Positions 19,340 through 26,788 of a DNA stretch of 26,788 nt are shown one piece after another. Source of the stretch: Evernia prunastri (Eukaryota > Ascomycota > Lecanoromycetes > Lecanorales > Parmeliaceae); assembly GCA_003184365.1 (NCBI GenBank), contig NKYR01000217.1, positions 1,000-27,787 on the forward strand, written 5' to 3'. The position numbers were made by a program, and so were the translations under genes. The notes beneath the pieces are model-generated. The model ran no database searches. It worked only from the letters and a program-made list of their open reading frames with translations, and had not been told where the DNA came from. Each line of letters begins with the position of its first letter. Positions within the stretch are counted from its first letter, which is position 1.

Positions 19340-20370
19340 GTCGTCTACGGTAAATGCGCACGGCGACAAAGCCGGGCTTCAAGGGCCTGGAATTGGTTGA
19401 GGTGGTGGTGACAGTGGTGACAGTGGGCAAGTATATAATAGTCAGCTTGCCCAACAGCGACTCACTTGATCCGAAGAATGTCTGAATAACTTCTCAGATA
19501 CCTGGTGTGTAATCTGAAAGCCATTAGGGGTAAAGCTGAACAACAACCAAAGGTGCCCTAATCCAAAGCCAAGCCACTCCGTTTGTTGAATGTTCAGTTG
19601 GCTCAGCCTTGTCAGGGAATTAATTGGCGTTTTGCAACTCCCCCACTTATGATTGACAAGCTATTTCTGTTCCTGTTGCACGGCGAGGTTACTATACCAG
19701 AGCTGCCTAGGTATCTTTTATGTGTACAACATGTTCCAATTTCACGAGCCCAACTACGACTTTAACTCAGCGAAGGCTCAAAAATTTGAGATAGCCCATC
19801 TTCCCAAGACATTTGTTGCAATGTCCGATCCCTCCGTCGGACACTCAGGAAGTGAACCTACCTTACTAGACCTTTGATTGCCTGTGAGGACATCAAAAGC
19901 AACAAGTGCCACTTGCATTATGTACCACAGCTAAATCATGGCGCGCTTCTCCTGTTCTACCTTTGAACCAATTGCTGACTCTCCTACAATGGATTGGTAC
20001 GTCTCCAGGGGGAAGCTGCCCATTATTGACGGTGGTTCTGCAAGATCTGAAGCTACGGAGAATAGCCCTGATCAGGCTAACAGCTATAGGTTCCCCACAA
20101 TACTCACAGCTTTCGATCATCCATGAAATTATTACACGGAGTCATACCAGGTCAATTGATCCAGCTCTCATTCCATTAGCCCAGCAAAACAATCCGTAGG
20201 CGCAGGCTTGCTTGGTCCAGGGCTGGTCCTCCATTATTTTTGCCGCAACAGACTGACAAATGTCCCGAGCCCTGGTGCAGGACATGGTGGGCCATTCAAC
20301 GGCAGATTCTTGCAAGGAAATCGTCTTCCACGCAACATTGGGTTGATCGGTCTCTTTGCTTTACCCTATG
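19340..20370. promoter_or_regulatory. 1.0-kb region holding the Sel1 gene promoter and the NOC4 3' end
   Basis: Lies upstream of the Sel1 ATG (minus) and beyond the NOC4 stop (minus). A TATATAATA stretch at about 19433-19441, about 95 bases from the Sel1 ATG, is a candidate TATA box for the minus strand. An ATG ORF of 62 codons (19938-20126, plus) is present but has no recognisable domain. Nothing else is supported. Confidence 0.45.
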
Positions 20371-22097
20371 CTAATTGAAGATCCAAAGCTTTGTAAGGAG
20401 GTTATCTTCAGTGGTTGAATCTGCATCGTGCTTCGTGAATATCCTCTTAGGTATCTCATATTCAATTTCTGGGGGCTTCTTGATGTCCTTGGAGAGTTCG
20501 GCGTCGAGCATCTGCCACCTGTTAACGGTTTTGAACGTGCCACATCAACCGGAGACACTCACGGTTCCATAGGAATGGTCCAAGAAGTCCTCGAGACAGT
20601 ATGCTTGCTTTGTGAACTGCTCCGAGATGATCTTTGCGATGGCTGCTACATTTGGATGGTAGTGAGACTGTAGCATCTGAACCTCCCACAGGCTGCTCTC
20701 CAGCGCATCTGTCTCCATAGGATTCGATTCTTCCTCTCGAAAAGGATCTCCCCAGCTTGCTTCGTCTTGATCGACCTCGCCATTTCTATGGATCATCAAG
20801 GTACAGCTCGGGTGGTTCTTCAGAATGTTATATATCCAAGGTATTACAATAACGATCCCCGATGGTGGAGCGAAGAGGCTTAGTCGGGCGAGTCGCTTGA
20901 CAAAGCTTGCTACCAATGCAGCTGGGAGATGTGTCGAAGCTAAGAAGGTGTCGAGAAGTCTGAAGAAGCGCGAGCGGTGCTTGGAGTGCAGTATGCTGGA
21001 ATCAAGTAAAAGGTAAAGCTTCTGATAAAACCGGGGATAGTCCAGATTCTTGTGCTGGATCAAATAAAAAAGACCAGAGAGCGAGAGCAGCGCAGTTGAC
21101 CCGCCAACATGAAATGAGTCCATTAAAAAATCCATGAGTAATTCCACTTTCAGAAACCACGGCGCTATCCGATATGCCATCAGCTCTAGTATGGTTTTGC
21201 GCTGATTTTTGCTAAGGTCTTGACGCAGGAGTGCCATCCAAGCCTTCTGGGCCTGCTTTTTGTGCGCAGTCAATGAATAGAGATCGTGCTTTGCTTTGTT
21301 GGGAGGCCCAACGTAGAAAGCTTCAACCTGTTCCTGCTGGTCTGGGACCAATCCTGTGACGGCCAAAACCGTGAGTGTATTTTGCACAAGATCCTTTGAA
21401 GAGTCTTCGGAGGCCAGATCACTAGAGTAGATCAGCAATCGTTCGGTCAGGGTGGGCTACGTACATACGCCAAACAAGCAAAGGTATAATATCGGACGTC
21501 GCCGTATCTTTCAACATACTTCTCCACGAATTCGGTGATGGTTTCTGCAGCGACTTCTCCCTTGATCAGCGTCTGGACAAGCTTTCTGAAAAGGCTTTTC
21601 TGCCAGAAAGCGTCTTCAGACTGATTCATATGTAACGCTTTTTCCTTGACCAGTCGCACAATGATATTCAATGCAATGCTCTGTTTGTTATTGTCTTCAT
21701 TCCCAAGCATCTGCAACAGCCCTTGTTCGTAGTCCTGCAGCCTCTCCTTGAGCCATTGCACTATTGTGACATCATTCCCATAGCTTTCTCGGAGCTTGCC
21801 CAGGTTTCCTGCGGCCATCAATCTACAGAACACTCGACAGAGCGCCACCGCAGCAACAACGTCGTCACCGTCCACCCCATCCGTTCCTTTTAAATGTTTC
21901 AATAGCGTATGTATCTTGTTGTAGTTTTTCCGTGATTCAAATATCTCTTCCTCAAGCTGTAGCGCTTGATCTTGGAAGTCGACTTTGTGGGGCGAGTCCA
22001 CTACCGCCGTCCTGCTCTTCTTCGAAGCACGAGATAGCCCATCCTCCCGCTTCCTCTTTCTTCCGTGCTGGAGCCCTCTTGCGGTAGCTAGGGCCAT
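20371..22097 (-). CDS. NOC4: nucleolar complex protein 4 (Noc4/Utp19, CBF/Mak21 family), 3 exons
   Basis: Model on the minus strand: exons 22097-21469, 21421-20563 and 20511-20371, totalling 1629 nt (542 aa). Introns are 47 and 51 bp, the second with a gttaac branch. The N-terminus is basic (GRKRKRED, SKKSR), consistent with nuclear and nucleolar import. The central part is helical and leads to the CBF domain at about residues 316-474 (VGGSTALLSLSGLFYLIQHK, then LDYPRFYQKLY and LFAPPSGIVIVIPWIYNILK). The spliced C-terminus restores DHSYGT, MLDAELSK and EIPKRIFT, which are characteristic of Noc4. In yeast Noc4 pairs with Nop14 for 40S subunit maturation and export. The gene diverges from ATP4. 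Start at the only ATG before the basic region, with family-typical length. Confidence 0.92.
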
Positions 22098-22255
22098 TGT
22101 AGCACAGGATTTATCCTATGGATGACGATGTTTAAAAAGCTCGGATGTGATAGCGTAGCGCCTAGGCTACTAGGGCTATTCAGGAAAGGTGAAATACCCA
22201 AACACCTCGCATCAAGCTCTCGAGCTCTACATACATCAACGACCACGTTACCGCA
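22098..22255. promoter_or_regulatory. 158-bp bidirectional promoter between NOC4 and ATP4
   Basis: The two ATGs face away from each other with only 158 bp between them, so the promoters and 5' UTRs must overlap or abut. The sequence carries CTAGGCTACTAGGGC and no obvious TATA box, as is common for housekeeping genes. Confidence 0.65.
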
Positions 22256-23165
22256 ATGGCATCTCGATTGGCAAGAAGCGCTGTCGGTGAGTTCTAGAAC
22301 TTAGATACAAGTTGTTGCTCTTGCGTTGAGTATTTTGCTGATATATAGTAGGCGCTGCCCGACTCCGACCAGCTCTTCCCATCCGCACCCTCCTTCCGCT
22401 CTCTACCACTCTGACCTCAAGGCGATATGCATCCAACGTCCCCACAGAAGAACCATCGAAGAAGGCACAGTCAATAATTGATGCTTTGCCCGGCTCTTCA
22501 TTGATCTCCAAGACAGCCATCTTGTCCGTCGGGGCTTCGCTCTCAGCCTTTGCGATAAGCAATGAGTTCTATGTCGTGAACGAAGAATCTATCGTTATGC
22601 TTGCCACTCTAAGTGTTTTTTGGGCTGTATTTCACTATGGCGGACCAATGTATAAGGACTGGGCCGAAGGTCAAGTGAATAAGATCAAGAACATTTTGAA
22701 TGCGGCAAGGGAAGATCATACGAGCGCAGTAAAGGCAAGGATCAACAACGTGAAAGAGCTAGGAAGTGTGATCGATGTTACAAAACAATTGTTTGAGGTT
22801 TCGAAGGTAATATAACCTGGAGACGAATCTGTAATCTAGGATCGTGGCTGATTAGTAGTAGGAGACGGCCGCGCTTGAAGCTCAGGCTTTCGAGCTAGAA
22901 CAGAAGACCGCTTTAGCAGCTGAAGCGAAATCGGTGCTGGATTCGTGGGTGAGATACGAAGGTCAAGTCAAGCAAAGGCAGCAGAAGGAGCTCGCTGAGA
23001 GCATTATCAGTAAAATCACGAAGGAGCTTGAGAACCCGAAGACATTGCAACAAATTCTTCAGCAAAGTGTTGCGGACGTTGAAAGTACGTAATTAAGGCG
23101 CCTCGTGTAACGATTGCTGTAATGCTAACAAGTGTGCAGAAATTGTATCCTCCAAGGCACAATAA
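22256..23165 (+). CDS. ATP4: mitochondrial F1Fo ATP synthase subunit 4 (subunit b), 4 exons
   Basis: Model: exons 22256-22286, 22352-22806, 22862-23084 and 23140-23165, totalling 735 nt (244 aa). Introns are 65, 55 and 55 bp. Residues 1-40 are rich in Arg, Ala, Leu and Ser with no acidic residue (MASRLARS, SRRYAS), a typical mitochondrial presequence. SIIDALPGSSLISKTAILS starts the mature part. Two hydrophobic helices follow around 85-125 (SVGASLSAFAISNEFYVV and MLATLSVFWAVFHYGG), then a long charged helix with many Lys and Gln (DWAEGQVNKIKNILNAARED). This is the layout of subunit b: membrane-anchored hairpin plus peripheral stalk that connects Fo to F1. The 3' exon is tiny and ends VSSKAQ. 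The model depends on three short introns, each with clear GT-AG ends. Confidence 0.94.
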
Positions 23166-23953
23166 AGGATCTCTCGAAATGCCCGGTGTACTTTTCAATG
23201 GTCAGTCAAGTATGAATTGTCCGAAATCGTAAGCTACGCGCCTTTTATGTACAAAGATAGAAGGTTATCTCCATCAATGGTTTCATTTTGACTCGCGAAT
23301 GATCACCTCTGTATGTGTAGAGGCAATAAAGACGCACAAAAGAACCCCGATTCTCCCAGGAATCGTAGTTTGAATAGAGTGGACAGTACTAAGGACAAGG
23401 TTTCGAACTCCTAAAGCATTTGAAAGCGCAATTGAGAGTCCAGTCATTCTTATATATGGGAGCTTCTACATTTCAGCCAATACTAAGGGCTCGTTTGGCT
23501 ACCCACATTTTGCACATTTTGACAGCACATTTTCCACATTTAGCGCAATATAAATATCGTACTATGTTTGATAACCACATTTTGATTCTAAATGCTTATC
23601 AAGCATACATTTCAATTTGCCAAGGTCAAAATGTATAGGATTTTTTTCAGATTCTTCAAAACGTGTCTCAGAGCACGTTTTGAGCACGTTTTGCGCTAGT
23701 GATAACCTATATCGCTGGATTCGAGACCATAATATTCATGAATAATCATATATTATGATTATGAACGAGGATAATAGTCAGCTAGCTGAAGAAGTTGCTA
23801 TTACTACTGTAATTACGCCTCGAAATGGTGTGGGAAATCTAACGGGAAATCTCATATCATCTCGTTTTATATCGTATCATGATATAAAAGAGAGATTCTT
23901 CATCTCAAATCTCTTAGTTTGAAATAATCTAAGAAATAAAAGATATTATAAAA
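23166..23953. other. island-to-repeat transition, no gene
   Basis: Holds the ATP4 3' UTR, then sequence that turns AT-rich after about 23700. A stretch at 23487-23545 (gggctcgtttggctac with repeated cacatttt) resembles the terminal inverted repeat of some small DNA transposons. A hairpin with 8-bp arms lies at 23658-23681 (aaaacgtg / cacgtttt) with a direct repeat gagcacgtttt. No partner terminal repeat was found in the window. ORFs are short and unrecognisable. Confidence 0.4.
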
Positions 23954-24124
23954 TCTCAGGGACTGGAGGTGTAGCTGAATGCATTGATTCCGGTATGAAC
24001 GGAATAATAGCTATGGAGATCTAATGGTGGCAGAAGGCCGGTATTTGTGGGCAGGGCCAAGCCGCGCTAGGCCCGATTCGGCCATGTAGTATAGTCATGG
24101 TGTTACTGAGCTGGAACCATGACA
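23954..24124 (-). repeat. 3' LTR of the TRIM-like element, 171 bp
   Basis: On the minus strand it starts TGTCATGGTTCCAGCTC and ends CCAGTCCCTGAGA; the last bases should be CTGACA as in the other copy. One further difference from the partner LTR lies at tagtatagtc versus tagtgtagtc. Confidence 0.85.
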
Positions 24125-24138
24125 CTACCCCCTCCTCC
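24125..24138 (-). promoter_or_regulatory. polypurine tract of the TRIM-like element
   Basis: On the minus strand ggaggagggggtag lies directly before TGTCATGG of the downstream LTR. Confidence 0.75.
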
Positions 24139-24315
24139 AAATTGCCATGTCCTCATGGCGTGCCTCCATGCTTCCTTCTTGACTGAGAATCTGGAGACTT
24201 TGCACTATACTGAATGTGCCTCTTGCCTATGCTCTCCAGATCTTCCCATGGCTGCTGAAGCCGGTGCAGAATCGAATAAAGAATGGCCATTGACCGCTGG
24301 AATCGAATGCCTTGA

Positions 24316-24756
24316 AGCAGGCTCACTTGCTGGGGATGGCTGAGATTCCGATAGTGCAACAGGCACGAATCCTCACATTTCCACTGCGCAACAGACGCAT
24401 TTCCCCAGCTCTTCTCCTTGTCACATGACACCGTAATCCATCCATCCATTCCATTTCATGCTCTTTGCACCCTACCAAGCCTTCCAAGTCTTCCAAGCCT
24501 TCCAAGCCTTTTCCTCCTTCGGATCCGGTCGCTGAAGATCGCTGAAGATCGCTGAAGGTCGCTGTAGACGTGCAATGTAATCATAATGTGAAGTGTAAAA
24601 TGTGGTTCGGAGCGGTGTTGTTCTGAATTTGTCATTTGCCATTGTAGCAAGCTCACTTGCTGGAGAGATGTGGGATTCTAATCGTGTTCTGCATGCGTCA
24701 CAGGCGCATGTCTCCAGCTCTTCTCTTTGCCATTGTAGCAGGCTCACTTCCGGAAC
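24316..24756 (-). repeat. three dispersed internal copies of a palindrome-containing repeat
   Basis: The motif (t)agca(a/g)gctcactt(g)ctgg occurs at about 24316, 24646 and 24736. The copy at 24646-24661 is a hairpin (agcaag, ctca, cttgct). Sequence beyond it is also partly repeated (gcgcatgtctccagctcttctc versus gacgcatttccccagctcttctc, each in shorter identical pieces). The internal region seems to have grown by duplication. Confidence 0.65.
24476..24511 (-). repeat. 9-bp tandem repeat (ccaagcctt), about four units
   Basis: Units ccaagcctt / ccaagtctt / ccaagcctt / ccaagcctt read as Lys-Ala-Trp triplets on the minus strand, keeping frame. Confidence 0.75.
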
Positions 24757-24842
24757 GACTTGCTCAGTAAAGAGGTCGTATGATAGTCGTATCTTGACTG
24801 TAGAGGCGCGCACTCTGCTGCGGCCAGGTTTCTATTCCGATG

Positions 24843-24908
24843 GTGTTGTTTCCGTGCCTCGCTGGCCAACACCTGATGTTGTTTCCGTGCCTCGTTGGCC
24901 AACATCGT
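24843..24908 (-). repeat. 33-bp tandem repeat, two units
   Basis: Two copies beginning tgttgtttccgtgcctcg, 33 bases apart, differ at a few bases. On the minus strand they encode an 11-residue repeat containing EARKQHH or EARKQHQ. Confidence 0.75.
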
Positions 24909-24967
24909 CAGTAGTGGTCTACTACGACTTAGGGGCGACCAGGTCCCTCGTCGGATAGCTATTATTA

Positions 24968-25138
24968 TGTCAGGGACTGGAGGTGTAGCTGAATGCATTG
25001 ATTCCGGTATGAACGGAATAATAGCTATGGAGATCTAATGGTGGCAGAAGGCCGGTATTTGTGGGCAGGGCCAAGCCGCGCTAGGCCCGATTCGGCCATG
25101 TAGTGTAGTCATGGTGTTACTGAGCTGGAACCATGACA
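24968..25138 (-). repeat. 5' LTR of the TRIM-like element, 171 bp
   Basis: Canonical TG...CA ends on the minus strand (TGTCATGGTTCC to CAGTCCCTGACA). Its diverged solo counterpart is at 3022-3191 on the opposite strand. Confidence 0.87.
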
Positions 25139-25378
25139 ATTTCATTTCAATTTCTTCGACAAATGAAATCAACTCTACTTTCAATAAACAAATTTATTTT
25201 GAATAATATATCTTAAAGAGCAAGAAAAGCTCTACAGAATTTACTACTTATCTTCAAATTCTAATAGAAAATAATAATTAAATAAATTTAAAATAGATAA
25301 AGACGAATACTCTCGAGAATCGACGTACTAGTAGCTCTGTTACTTTTCGATCTTTTCTCTTATCTATCTAATAGAGGG

Positions 25379-25404
25379 TAATGTAATGTGGGCACATTAC
25401 ATTA
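25379..25404. repeat. perfect inverted repeat, 12-bp arms, 2-base centre
   Basis: taatgtaatgtg, gg, cacattacatta: the arms are exact reverse complements, giving a strong palindrome. Confidence 0.85.
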
Positions 25405-25423
25405 GAATCCTCACTAGCGCTGA

Positions 25424-25464
25424 GGCAGATTTCATTACAATTTCTTCGGCAAATGAAATCTGCC
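25424..25464. repeat. perfect hairpin, 13-bp arms, 15-base loop
   Basis: ggcagatttcatt and aatgaaatctgcc are exact reverse complements around a 15-base loop. A weaker version with shorter arms occurs near 25139-25172. Confidence 0.85.
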
Positions 25465-25496
25465 TAAAATTTACAAAACTAGAAAAATTCAAATAG

Positions 25497-26319
25497 TATA
25501 TCTTAAAGAGCAAGAAAAGCCCTACTAAAGTCCGTGAAGCTATATGGCATCCAGCGGCAGACAAAGCTCCGGGTATCACTGGAATTCCCAATAGGTTTCT
25601 GCGAACGGTAACAGAAACAAAACTAATAGACTCGATTTCTCATCTCTTTCAAGCTTGTTTCGATGTCGGATACCACCCAAAACACTTTAAAGAAGCAAAC
25701 ACGATAATTCTCAAGAAACCAGGTAAAAAAGACTACTCTGAGCCGAAGTCATACAGGCCTATTGCACTTTTCGATACACTCGGCAAAGCGTTAGAGACAG
25801 TGATCTCAAAGAGACTCACCAATATAGCCGAGGAACACAAAATGCTGCCAGCACAACAGATGGGAGCAAGAAGGAAACGATCAGTGGAGACCGCATTAGA
25901 GACTCTCACTGAGGCTGTCCACACGGTCTGGAACCACGGCAAATGTGGTAAAAGGAAGGTGGCGAGTCTATTGTCATTAGACGTAGCAGGCGCTTTTGAT
26001 AATGTCTCCCATGAGAGACTGATACACAACCTCCGCAGCAAACGAGTGCCAAGCTTTATTGTTAAATGGACGGAAAGTTTTCTACAGGAAAGAGCAACAT
26101 CGATAACATTGGGAGGGAAGACCAGTGCAATTGAGGAGGTGAAGACGGGAATTCCACAAGGATATCCAATCTCGCCAGTTTTGTTCTTGTTCTTCAATGC
26201 GCCTTTGATAGAAAGCTGCGTGAAGGCAAATCTACCCGTGCAGGTTGGGGGATTTGTTGACGATATACACTTGCTGGCTTACAGCGAAAGCACAGAAGCC
26301 AATTGCGTCAATCTGGAAA
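25497..26319 (+). pseudogene. Tad1/Jockey-like non-LTR retrotransposon reverse transcriptase, fragment 1
   Basis: The frame is open from after a TAG at 25494 to the N. It contains the RT blocks in order: KVREAIWHPAADKAPGITGI (finger start), YRPIALFDTLGKALE (block 2), SLDVAGAFDNVSHERL (catalytic Asp of block 3), GIPQGYPISPVLF (block 4, with Tyr in place of the usual Ser) and FVDDIHLLAYS (catalytic Asp pair). These make it a non-LTR reverse transcriptase of the fungal Tad1 or Jockey-like group, which copies its own RNA at the target site. The endonuclease domain that should precede it is absent, and upstream DNA is RIP-like and does not continue the frame, so it is 5' truncated. The downstream end is an assembly gap. 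Confidence 0.88.
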
Positions 26320-26320
26320 N
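26320..26320. other. assembly gap (single N) inside the reverse transcriptase
   Basis: The N joins FVDD-region sequence to the C-terminal thumb region and changes frame. In this family roughly a hundred or more residues normally lie between these points. Confidence 0.85.
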
Positions 26321-26605
26321 GGATCGACATGGGGAGCCACCTTTCAAAAGTGCAGATTGGTATACAATGCAGTAATGAGGCCAATGTTGACCTTTGCGGC
26401 CTCAATCTGGCATCAACCAAAGGGCACTTCAGAGGCCACCAAGAGTCATATGAAAAGGCTAGCAATTATTCAAAATGACTGCTTACGAACCGTTCTCGGT
26501 GCATTCAAAGCTACCCCAGTACCAGTTTTGGAGGCGGAAGCGGCAATTGCACCAATAGAAATCCAGCTTGACCGACTAGTGATGCAACAACAGGCCAGTG
26601 GTGGG
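26321..26605 (+). pseudogene. reverse transcriptase C-terminal part (thumb and downstream), fragment 2
   Basis: The frame at 26321 reads STWGATFQKCRLVYNAVMRP, then ASIWH, IQNDCLRTVLGAFKATP and VLEAEAAIAPIEIQLDRL. This is the conserved region following the catalytic core in Tad1-like proteins. It lies in a different frame from fragment 1 only because of the N. The part after LDRL is cut by the second N. An RNase H domain, if the element had one, would follow. Confidence 0.8.
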
Positions 26606-26606
26606 N
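26606..26606. other. assembly gap (single N)
   Basis: Joins the RT C-terminal fragment to a second RT copy that begins again in the middle of block 2 upstream sequence. Confidence 0.85.
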
Positions 26607-26788
26607 AAACACTTCAAAGAAGCAAACACTATAATTCTCAAGAAACCAGGTAAAAAAGACTACTCTGAGCCGAAGTCATACAGGCCTATTGCACTTTTCG
26701 ATACACTCGGCAAAGCGTTAGAGACAGTGATCTCAAAGAGACTCACCAATATAGCCGAGGAACACAAAATGCTGCCAGCACAACAGAT
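26607..26788 (+). pseudogene. second copy of the reverse transcriptase segment, cut by the window edge
   Basis: It repeats 25681-25861 (HFKEANTIILKKPGKKDYSE and on), with at least two base differences at its start (ttt/ttc and acg/act) and no difference noted in the rest. It represents another copy of the same element or an assembly artefact at the gap. Only RT block 1-2 residues are present. Confidence 0.8.

Larger units (their letters stand above)
23954..25138 (-). mobile_element. 1185-bp non-autonomous LTR retrotransposon (TRIM-like)
   Basis: Two 171-bp LTRs (23954-24124 and 24968-25138) in the same minus orientation differ at only two positions that I can see and flank 843 bp. On the minus strand a polypurine tract (ggaggagggggtag) precedes the downstream LTR, so orientation is clear. 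The internal part has no Gag, protease, RT or integrase signature. It holds only repetitive short frames, one rich in Lys/Ala/Trp and one with an EARKQHH repeat. It must therefore depend on proteins from elsewhere. I could not assign the primer-binding site with confidence. Flanking 5-mers do not match, so no target-site duplication is visible, and the left end has TC instead of TG. Recent insertion is implied by the near-identical LTRs. Confidence 0.75.
25139..25496. repeat. AT-rich block with internal duplication and two hairpins, no gene
   Basis: TpA-rich, RIP-like sequence upstream of the reverse transcriptase. A segment near 25139-25231 recurs in altered form at about 25424-25520: the atttcatt...aatgaaat hairpin, then tatcttaaagagcaagaaaa. 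Two inverted repeats stand out at 25379-25404 and 25424-25464. All frames have stops. Confidence 0.6.

Noticed and set aside
19340..19369. Ten-residue longer N-terminus for the Sel1 protein
   Set aside because: It starts at TTG, and MTLKDILKKK from ATG 19339 matches the family start.
19938..20126. 62-codon ATG frame between the Sel1 gene and NOC4
   Set aside because: It has a real ATG and stop, but no domain, no hydrophobic pattern and no supporting neighbour. Too weak for a gene call.
23949..25143. Target-site duplication around the TRIM-like element
   Set aside because: The 5 bases on the left (taaaa) and right (atttc) do not match.
1..26788. tRNA or rRNA genes
   Set aside because: A visual scan for the T-loop motif with a matching acceptor stem gave no convincing case. 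A tRNA search program would be needed to exclude them fully.

Overview
The window looks like a filamentous ascomycete (Pezizomycotina) chromosome segment. The protein genes carry short GT-AG introns (45-118 bp) with CT(A/G)AC-like branch sites. Housekeeping genes are compact and often divergent. The flanks are transposon nests with AT-rich blocks in which CpA/TpG is scarce and TpA abundant, the expected footprint of repeat-induced point mutation (RIP). The exact class cannot be fixed from the sequence alone.

Layout. (1) 1-4.3 kb is a repeat nest: the tail of a Ty3/gypsy chromovirus Pol and its 3' LTR, an AT-rich block, the 3' end of a Ty1/copia element on the minus strand, then after a single-N gap an exact second copy of the gypsy tail plus LTR. 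More AT-rich DNA follows, with solo LTRs of two families and a decayed pogo/Fot1-like transposase carrying two minisatellites. (2) 5.2-23.2 kb is an island of eight spliced or intact genes: a questin-oxidase-family protein (+), an F-box-like protein (-), TFIIF beta TFG2 (+), a five-finger CCCH protein resembling ZC3H3/Red5 (+), a bZIP regulator with an internal hydrophobic segment (+), a Sel1-repeat protein (-), the ribosome-biogenesis factor NOC4 (-) and mitochondrial ATP synthase subunit ATP4 (+). (3) 23.9-26.8 kb is a second nest: a 1185-bp minus-strand LTR element with almost identical LTRs and no recognisable polymerase, an AT-rich block with two strong hairpins, and a Tad1/Jockey-like non-LTR reverse transcriptase broken by two single-N gaps.

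The island genes do not form a pathway. TFG2 (RNA polymerase II initiation), the CCCH protein (probable nuclear RNA surveillance), NOC4 (40S subunit assembly) and ATP4 (respiration) are housekeeping. The questin-oxidase-like gene stands alone at the island edge with no other secondary-metabolism genes. NOC4 and ATP4 share a 158-bp divergent promoter. The F-box and TFG2 genes share a 568-bp one.

I did not find a convincing new biological system. The most distinctive items are the compact non-autonomous LTR element (with an older solo LTR of the same family across the gene island), the hydrophobic segment in the bZIP protein, and the RIP-scarred pogo relic. The spliced models for seven genes were checked by hand: summed exon lengths are multiples of three and the joins restore family motifs. 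They are still predictions without transcript evidence. The 3' end of the Sel1 gene is unresolved.
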